Source: Actinomycetales bacterium
GTDB taxonomy: Bacteria > Actinomycetota > Actinomycetes > Actinomycetales > Cellulomonadaceae
DNA: 64,000 nucleotides
Assembly: GCA_020444245.1 (NCBI GenBank)
Contig: JAHLLI010000005.1
Location: forward strand, 62,001-126,000
Reading direction: 5' to 3'
The notes under the pieces: model-generated
The model's database searches: none
What the model saw: the letters and a program-made list of their open reading frames with translations, nothing else
Told to the model about the DNA's origin: nothing
In this document: positions 59,398 to 64,000 of the stretch, in pieces
Layout: every line of letters begins with the position of its first letter
How positions within the stretch are numbered: the first letter of the stretch is position 1
Translations under genes and position numbers: made by a program

Positions 59398-60497
59398 CGG
59401 GCGACCCCCGAGGCGCCGGTGTCGGACACTCCGGGGATGTAGGTCCGCGCGAAGCCGAGGCGCTCCATGATCGGCGCGTCGGAGAACCGGAACAGGTCGA
59501 GCGGGCCGTCGGCGTGCAGCGCCCACGGCACCCAGCTCGGCACCACGAACAGGTCCCCGGTCTGCAGCCGGTGCTCCGTGTCGCCGAGCACCACGGTGCC
59601 CTCGCCGGAGAACACCTGCCACACCGAGGAGCCGACCTCGTGCCGGGCGGGCGTCGAGGTGCCGGCGCGCAGCCGGTGGAACTCGCAGCGGATGGTCGGC
59701 ATGACGTCGCCGCCGGTGGTCGGGTTGGAGTAGCGGATCGCGGCGTGGCCCTGCTCGACCGTCGCGGGGTAGCCCTCGTCCTCCAGGGCGAGCTGCTCGC
59801 GCAGCGCCGCGTCGGTGAACTCCCAGCGGTAGGCGGCCAGCGGCGAGCTGGTCGCCTGGCCGGGCGACGACAGCGGCCGCAGGCCCGGGTGCGCCCACAG
59901 CCGCTCGCTGCGTGAGACGTCGGGCGAGGCCTCGTCGGTGACGCGCTCGGCGCCGAACTCGAAGAACCCGACGTCGGTCATCTGCGCGAACGGCACGTCC
60001 AGGCCGTCGATCCACGCCATCGGCTGGTCGGTGTCGTTGTGGTGCCCGTGGAAGTTCCAGCCCGGGGTGAGCAGGAGGTCACCGCGGCGCATCGCGACGG
60101 GGTCGCCGTTCACCACCGTCCACACGCCCTCGCCCTCGACCACGAACCGGAACGCGTTCTGGCTGTGCCGGTGCTCGGGCGCGGTCTCGTACCCGCCGAG
60201 GTACTGGATGGCGCACCAGAGCGTCGGGGTCGCGTAGGCGGTGCCTGGCAGGCCGGGGTTCGCCAGCCCGATCGCACGGCGCTCGCCACCGCGCCCGATG
60301 GGGACCAGCTCGCCGCTGCGTTCGGCGATGTCGAGGAGCTCGGACCAGCGCCACACGAAGGGCACCGCCTTCGGCTCCGGGGTGAAGGGCATGAGGTCGT
60401 CGCGCTGGGTCCACAGCGGGGCGGTGTGGTTGGCCTCGAAGTCCGCATAGAGGCGCACCAGCTCCGGGCTGTCCGCGGTGCCGTCCATCTGCTGCAT
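59394..60497 (-). CDS. Gentisate 1,2-dioxygenase
   Basis: 367 residues from ATG 60497, with GGGAGAACC upstream. It is a bicupin. The first cupin has H109 and H111 in APEHRHSQNAFRFVVEGEG and H150 in GWNFHGHHND, which bind Fe(II). The second (RAGTSTPARHEVGSSVWQVFSGEGTVVLGD) has partial ligand conservation. This is the standard gentisate dioxygenase layout and length. It opens the gentisate ring to maleylpyruvate. First gene of the operon, with a MarR-type operator about 40 bp upstream. Confidence 0.93.
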   Translation of the reverse strand: MQQMDGTADSPELVRLYADFEANHTAPLWTQRDDLMPFTPEPKAVPFVWRWSELLDIAERSGELVPIGRGGERRAIGLANPGLPGTAYATPTLWCAIQYLGGYETAPEHRHSQNAFRFVVEGEGVWTVVNGDPVAMRRGDLLLTPGWNFHGHHNDTDQPMAWIDGLDVPFAQMTDVGFFEFGAERVTDEASPDVSRSERLWAHPGLRPLSSPGQATSSPLAAYRWEFTDAALREQLALEDEGYPATVEQGHAAIRYSNPTTGGDVMPTIRCEFHRLRAGTSTPARHEVGSSVWQVFSGEGTVVLGDTEHRLQTGDLFVVPSWVPWALHADGPLDLFRFSDAPIMERLGFARTYIPGVSDTGASGVAR

Positions 60498-60537
60498 GGG
60501 GTTCTCCCTCGGCTGCGTCGTTGCGCCGGAAAGAATA

Positions 60538-60550
60538 TCAGGAAACCTGA
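60538..60550. promoter_or_regulatory. MarR operator, copy 2 (TCAGGAAACCTGA)
   Basis: Perfect 5-bp arms TCAGG / CCTGA with AAA centre, 41 bp upstream of the gentisate dioxygenase start. Its reverse complement differs at one of 13 bases from the site between the MarR gene and the thiolase operon. TATTCT next to it on the minus strand is a fair -10 box. Confidence 0.6.
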
Positions 60551-60579
60551 ATGTCGCCCAGGGCTCGGGGCTGGACGGC

Positions 60580-60638
60580 TTGACGTGCACCGGGGTCGGC
60601 ATCATTATGAGCGCATGTTCATGAACGAGCGCTCATAA
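60580..60638 (+). promoter_or_regulatory. Promoter and large dyad operator of the ABC-2 efflux operon
   Basis: TTGACG (60580-60585), 17 bp, CATTAT (60603-60608). A 34-bp dyad at 60605-60638 has outer perfect arms TTATGAGCGC / GCGCTCATAA and an inner perfect palindrome GTTCATGAAC sharing the same centre; only two of 17 base pairs fail. It covers the -10 box and reaches the ribosome-binding site. Binding by the TetR protein encoded at the end of the operon is likely. Confidence 0.65.
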
Positions 60639-60648
60639 AGGAGGAACG

Positions 60649-61383
60649 ATGGACCTGGAGCTCAGAGCCCTCACCAAGCGGTACGGGGAGGTGACGGCGG
60701 TCGAGGACCTCTCGGCCACCGTCCGGCCCGGTCAGGTGACCGCATTCCTCGGCCCCAACGGCGCCGGGAAGTCGACCACGTTGCGCATGCTGCTCGGCCT
60801 CGTGCGACCGACCTCCGGCTCCGCCCGGATCGGCGACCGGCCCTATGCCGAGCTGGACGCCCCGCGCAGGGTCGTGGGCGCGGTGCTCGGGCCCGACGGG
60901 TTCCACCGCGGCCGCAGCGGCCGCGACCACCTGCGCACGGTGGCGACGGCGGCCGGGATCGGGCCGGGCCGCGTCGACGAGGTGCTGGACCTCGTCGAGC
61001 TCACCGATGCGGCCGGCCGGCGCGTCGGCACGTACTCTCTCGGCATGCGCCAGCGCCTCGGCCTGGCGTGCGCGCTGCTCGGGGACCCGCCGGTGCTCGT
61101 CGCCGACGAGCCGGCCAACGGCCTGGACCCGGAGGGCATCGCCTGGCTGCGCGACTTCTTCCGGGGAGCGGCCGCCGACGGGCGCACCGTGCTGCTGTCC
61201 AGCCACTTCCTCGCCGAGGTCACCCGGACCGCTGACCGCGTGCTGGTGATCGACAGGGGCCGGCTGCGGTTCGACGGGTCGCTCGCGAGCCTCGCCGCGA
61301 CGGTCGACCCGGAGGCCGGCGCCGGCGACGCGGCAGCGATCGAGACGGCGTTCCTGCGCCTGACGACGGCGGTGGCAGCATGA
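60649..61383 (+). CDS. ABC-2-type transporter ATPase
   Basis: 244 residues, start with AAAGGAGGAA upstream. Walker A is GPNGAGKSTT, the signature is YSLGMRQRLGLACALLG and Walker B is VLVADEPANGLDPEG, with the switch His in LLSSHFLAEV. The GMRQRL signature is typical of drug or bacteriocin export and self-resistance ATPases. It overlaps the permease gene by 4 bp and is controlled by a large dyad operator. Confidence 0.92.
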   Translation: MDLELRALTKRYGEVTAVEDLSATVRPGQVTAFLGPNGAGKSTTLRMLLGLVRPTSGSARIGDRPYAELDAPRRVVGAVLGPDGFHRGRSGRDHLRTVATAAGIGPGRVDEVLDLVELTDAAGRRVGTYSLGMRQRLGLACALLGDPPVLVADEPANGLDPEGIAWLRDFFRGAAADGRTVLLSSHFLAEVTRTADRVLVIDRGRLRFDGSLASLAATVDPEAGAGDAAAIETAFLRLTTAVAA

Positions 61384-62114
61384 TCGCGGTGGTGCGGTCC
61401 GAGCTGCTCAAGCTCGCCACGGTGCGCACGCCCCGGTGGGTGCTGCTCGCCCAGGTGCTGCTGCTCGCGGCAGCCGCCAGCGGTGCGGTGGTCTCCGGTG
61501 CGTTGACCCCCGAGACCATGGCGACGCCGGAGGGCATGCGGCTGTTCCTCGCCCACGGCGGCGTGGTGGCGATCCTGTCGCTCGCGGTGGGCATCACGAT
61601 GAGCGCCGGCGAGTTCCGGCACGGCACCGCCGTGGACACCTTCCTCACCACCCCTCGCCGCGGACGGGTGGTCGCGGCCAAGCTCGTCGCCGGCGCGCTG
61701 GCCGGCCTGGTGGCAGGCCTGGTCGTGGCCGTCGCGGTGCTCGGGCTGGCGTTGGCGTGGTTCGGCGCCAAGGGCGTCGACCTCGACGCGCAGGTGGTCG
61801 CGCGCAGCCTCGTGGGCGTGCTCCTGTGGCAGGTGCTGTACGCGGTGCTCGGCGTCGCGTTGGGCGCGGTGGTCCGCGCCCAGGCGGCCGCGATCACGAT
61901 CGCCGTCGCGTGGCTGTTCGTGGCGGAGACGGCGCTGTCCCAGCTGGTGACGTCGGTGGGCCGCTGGCTGCCGGCGACGGCGGCGGCCGCGCTGGGCTAC
62001 TCGCCCGGCGACGGCTACCCGAGCCAGCTGGGCGGCGGCCTCGTGCTCGCGGCCTGGGCGGTGTTGGCGGGGGTGGTCGCCGCGGTGGTCACCCGCCGTC
62101 GTGACCTGGTCTGA
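61380..62114 (+). CDS. ABC-2-type transporter permease
   Basis: 244 residues with about six hydrophobic segments. EFRHGTAVDTFLTTPRRGRVVAAKLVAG in the first loop is a standard ABC-2 permease motif (E-x-R-x-G-T...T.TP.R). Translation is coupled to the ATPase (ATGA). Together they form a small exporter, perhaps for a drug or peptide. Confidence 0.88.
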   Translation: MIAVVRSELLKLATVRTPRWVLLAQVLLLAAAASGAVVSGALTPETMATPEGMRLFLAHGGVVAILSLAVGITMSAGEFRHGTAVDTFLTTPRRGRVVAAKLVAGALAGLVAGLVVAVAVLGLALAWFGAKGVDLDAQVVARSLVGVLLWQVLYAVLGVALGAVVRAQAAAITIAVAWLFVAETALSQLVTSVGRWLPATAAAALGYSPGDGYPSQLGGGLVLAAWAVLAGVVAAVVTRRRDLV

Positions 62115-62135
62115 GGCGCGTGGTTGGATCGGCCC

Positions 62136-62780
62136 GTGGCACCCCGGCGCGCGCGAGTCCTCGGCGAGCAGCCGGACCATGCCGAGGCCCTGCGCCGGCA
62201 CCTCATCTCGGTCACGCAGCGGCTGCTGTCCGCGCACGGCCTCAGCGGGCTGACCACCCGCTCCATCGCCCGCGAGGCGCAGGTCGCCGACGGGGTGCTC
62301 TACAACCACTTCGCGGACAAGGACGACCTTGTCGTGTCGGCGCTGAGCGAGCGGCTCGGCGACCTCGGTGAGCGGTTCGCGCAGGAGTGCCCGCGGCCCG
62401 GCGCGCAGGACCTGCGCGCCGGGCTGACCGCGCTCGTCGTCCAGTGCCGACGGTTCGGCGCCGAGGCGTTCCCGCTGGTCGCCGGGTTGTTGGGCCGGCC
62501 GGACCTGGTCCACGAGCTGTTCGCCCGGCTGCATGCGACGGACGACGCGGCCGCGCCGATCATCTGGCGTGACGTGCTCGGCTTCCTCGACGCCGAGCAG
62601 CGACTGGGTGCGCTGTCGGACGAGGTGCAGGTCGAGGCCGTGGCGGCGTTGATCGTCGGCGCCACCCAGCTCGGCGCGCTGCGGGACCCGGCGGCGGCGG
62701 CCGCCGCCTCCAGCGACCGTGACGAGGATCCGGGGACCGCGGACCTGGTGACCGTGCTGGTCCGGGCCTGTCACCCCTGA
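62136..62780 (+). CDS. TetR/AcrR-family regulator of the efflux operon
   Basis: 214 residues from GTG 62136; a TTG at 62124 with GAGG upstream is an alternative start. The HTH has LISVTQRLLSAHGLSGLTTRSIAREAQVADGVLYNHFADKDDLVVSAL. The C-terminal domain has normal length. It is the third gene of the ABC-2 efflux operon, so the pump and its repressor are probably co-transcribed from the dyad-controlled promoter. Confidence 0.86.
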   Translation: MAPRRARVLGEQPDHAEALRRHLISVTQRLLSAHGLSGLTTRSIAREAQVADGVLYNHFADKDDLVVSALSERLGDLGERFAQECPRPGAQDLRAGLTALVVQCRRFGAEAFPLVAGLLGRPDLVHELFARLHATDDAAAPIIWRDVLGFLDAEQRLGALSDEVQVEAVAALIVGATQLGALRDPAAAAAASSDRDEDPGTADLVTVLVRACHP

Positions 62781-62820
62781 GGCAGCTCGAGGGTCCCGCC
62801 GACCGCCTCGTCCTGCGGGC

Positions 62821-63651
62821 TCAGGGCTGCTCGGGACCCTGAGCGCCGGGCAGGACGACCTCGACGTCGCCGACGCGCAGCGCCGCGGCGAGATCCGCCG
62901 GCGGCTCCTGGTCCGTGACGAGGTAGTCGACCCGGTCGAACCCGGCGATGACCGCGAAGAGCCTGCGGCCGAACTTGGTCGCGTCCGCCAGGACCGCCAC
63001 GCGGTCGGCGCGGTCGATCATCGCGCGCATCATCGTGGCCTCGCCGAGGTTGCTCGTGGAGAACCCGGCCGTGGCGCTGACGGCACCGACGCCGATCAGG
63101 GCGAGGTCGCACCTAATGTCCCGCTCGAAGCCGTCCGTCCCGGCGAACGCGACGGGCCCGACCGTCGCCTGGGCGCTCAGCCGCACCGCGCCACCGAAGA
63201 CGTAGAGGTCGCGGACGGCCAACGGGCTGATCTCGGTCGGGATCCGCAGCGAGTTGGTCGCGATCGTCAGGTCCCGGTGCTCCGACAGGTGCTTGGCCAG
63301 CGCGAGCGTCGTCGTGCCCGCGTTGACCATGATCGCCGCGCCGTCCTGGACGAGGCGGGCGGCCGAGGCGCCGATCTGGTCCTTGGCGAGCGTCTGCAGC
63401 CGCAGCCGCACATCCATGGCCGTGTCCGGCCGGGGGACCGCCTGGGGGCTGATCGCGCCGCCGTGGGTGCGGATCAGCACGCCGTCGGCGTCGAGCTGGT
63501 CCAGGTCCCGGCGGATCGTGTCCGCGGACACGTCGAAGCGCTCGGCGAGGTCGGCGACGGTCACCTGGCCCATCTCGGCCACGTACGTGGCCAGTGCGGC
63601 CTTCCGTCCGGCCGGCAGCCGGCGCTGGTTGCTGTCGTTCGATGCTGGCAT
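62821..63651 (-). CDS. DeoR/GlpR-family transcriptional regulator
   Basis: 276 residues. The N-terminal DeoR HTH is LATYVAEMGQVTVADLAERFDVSADTIRRDLDQLDADGVLIRTHGGAIS, and the isomerase-like sensor domain has DGAAIMVNAGTTTLALAKHL and ADATKFGRRLFAVIAGFDRVDYLVTD. Family members sense phosphorylated sugars. It is divergent from a lipoprotein gene at the window edge, whose promoter region has a GCGC-type dyad, so it probably represses a sugar transporter operon. Confidence 0.9.
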   Translation of the reverse strand: MPASNDSNQRRLPAGRKAALATYVAEMGQVTVADLAERFDVSADTIRRDLDQLDADGVLIRTHGGAISPQAVPRPDTAMDVRLRLQTLAKDQIGASAARLVQDGAAIMVNAGTTTLALAKHLSEHRDLTIATNSLRIPTEISPLAVRDLYVFGGAVRLSAQATVGPVAFAGTDGFERDIRCDLALIGVGAVSATAGFSTSNLGEATMMRAMIDRADRVAVLADATKFGRRLFAVIAGFDRVDYLVTDQEPPADLAAALRVGDVEVVLPGAQGPEQP

Positions 63652-63785
63652 GACAGCGGAACGGTACTACACCGAAGCGGTTTCATGCGGGAAGTTGCGT
63701 GTATTCACCCTGATGCGCGCGCCCAGGCGGGATGACCGCCTCGATCTCGACGCGGAGGTCGCAGGTCACGGATCGGTTACGCCCC

Positions 63786-63838
63786 TTGACCCACGCATGA
63801 TCACGAACTAACTTGCAGAAATGCGCATGAACGCGCAT
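63786..63838 (+). promoter_or_regulatory. Promoter and dyad upstream of the terminal lipoprotein gene
   Basis: TTGACC (63786-63791), 17-bp spacer, TAACTT (63809-63814). The dyad ATGCGC / GCGCAT with 6-bp spacer at 63821-63838 sits at the expected transcription start and is a good place for DeoR repression. The rest of the 246-bp gap (63652-63785) shows no other clear element. Confidence 0.55.
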
Positions 63839-63897
63839 CCAGTCGCAACCAGTGGCAGACCAGAGCGACAGCGGCAGGACAGACTGATAGGAGAGTC

Positions 63898-64000
63898 ATG
63901 AGCAACGGTGCTCGCGTGAGGCGACTTGTCGCCGTGACCGGAGTTGCGACCCTCGCACTCGCGGGATGCTCCAGCGGCGGTACGAGCTCGAGCGACACGG
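63898..64000 (+). CDS. Lipoprotein, probable ABC substrate-binding protein (partial, runs off window)
   Basis: 34 codons visible from ATG 63898, with TAGGAGAG upstream. It encodes a basic start (RVRRL), a hydrophobic core (VAVTGVATLALAG) and the lipobox LALAGC followed by a Ser/Gly/Thr linker, which is a bacterial lipoprotein signal. The remaining protein is outside the window. Divergence from a DeoR regulator suggests a sugar-binding protein. Confidence 0.7.
   Translation, partial: MSNGARVRRLVAVTGVATLALAGCSSGGTSSSDT

Noticed and set aside
1-64000. tRNA, rRNA, CRISPR, insertion sequence, prophage or attachment-site signals
   Set aside because: All intergenic gaps are under about 250 bp and were read; no cloverleaf-like sequence, spaced identical repeats, transposase or integrase motif was found.

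Overview
The window is a gene-dense piece of a very GC-rich chromosome (about 72-74 % G+C by eye, with almost every third codon position G or C). It is most likely from a soil-type actinomycete. A mycothiol-dependent-type maleylpyruvate isomerase, two CUT1 sugar transporters without their own ATPase, a ROK-controlled beta-glucoside cluster, a SARP/BTAD regulator and a PaaX regulator all fit Actinomycetota (Cellulomonadaceae-like). That placement is inference. I see no rRNA, tRNA, CRISPR array, insertion sequence, integrase or phage gene, and no gene-free stretch longer than about 250 bases.

Layout. (1) 1-2877: a partial SPFH/band-7 gene divergent from a NUDIX/winged-helix regulator (NrtR-like) with two related dyads between them, then a HAD phosphatase and a cytochrome-b-like membrane protein. 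(2) 2918-9274: a TetR regulator and an operon of APC permease, ETF beta, ETF alpha, ornithine-cyclodeaminase-like protein and FAD oxidoreductase, which looks like uptake and oxidation of an amine or amino acid. (3) 9417-17807: a ROK regulator with a perfect operator on its -10 box, followed by a CUT1 transporter, a GH5 and a GH3 enzyme for beta-glucan oligosaccharides. (4) 17851-25185: an unusual SARP-associated locus. A 1148-residue Gly-rich-helix protein is followed by a 16-codon mini-ORF, two proteins of unknown function, an M64 metallopeptidase and a stand-alone duplicate of that peptidase's C-terminal domain. This is the best candidate for an undescribed system. (5) 25208-29900: DUF2254 and MMPL membrane proteins with a TetR regulator.

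(6) 29976-41140: a sugar-acid regulon. An FCD-type GntR regulator, acid-sugar dehydratase (enolase superfamily), KDPG-type aldolase, KDG-type kinase, aldose dehydrogenase, lactonase, mutarotase, CUT1 transporter, a medium-chain dehydrogenase and a KduD-like SDR give a mutarotation, oxidation, lactone hydrolysis, dehydration, phosphorylation and aldol-cleavage route. The same 12-bp near-palindrome lies in both divergent promoter regions of this block. (7) 41190-45469: an SDR, a TetR regulator, a 3-ketosteroid-dehydrogenase-like flavoprotein and a quinone-reductase-like enzyme.

(8) 45588-60497: an aromatic-acid island. A tightly overlapping operon encodes thiolase, acyl-CoA ligase, MaoC hydratase, SDR, thioesterase, FAH-family hydrolase and FAD monooxygenase. 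It is divergent from a MarR regulator. A second operon encodes gentisate 1,2-dioxygenase, fumarylpyruvate hydrolase and maleylpyruvate isomerase, followed by PaaX and an SsuABC-type transporter. A nearly identical 13-bp operator occurs at both operon heads, so MarR probably controls both. Together they could convert a hydroxyphenylpropanoid to a hydroxybenzoate, then to gentisate, fumarate and pyruvate. (9) 60580-64000: an ABC-2 efflux system with a large dyad operator and a TetR gene, then a DeoR regulator divergent from a truncated lipoprotein (probably a substrate-binding protein) gene.
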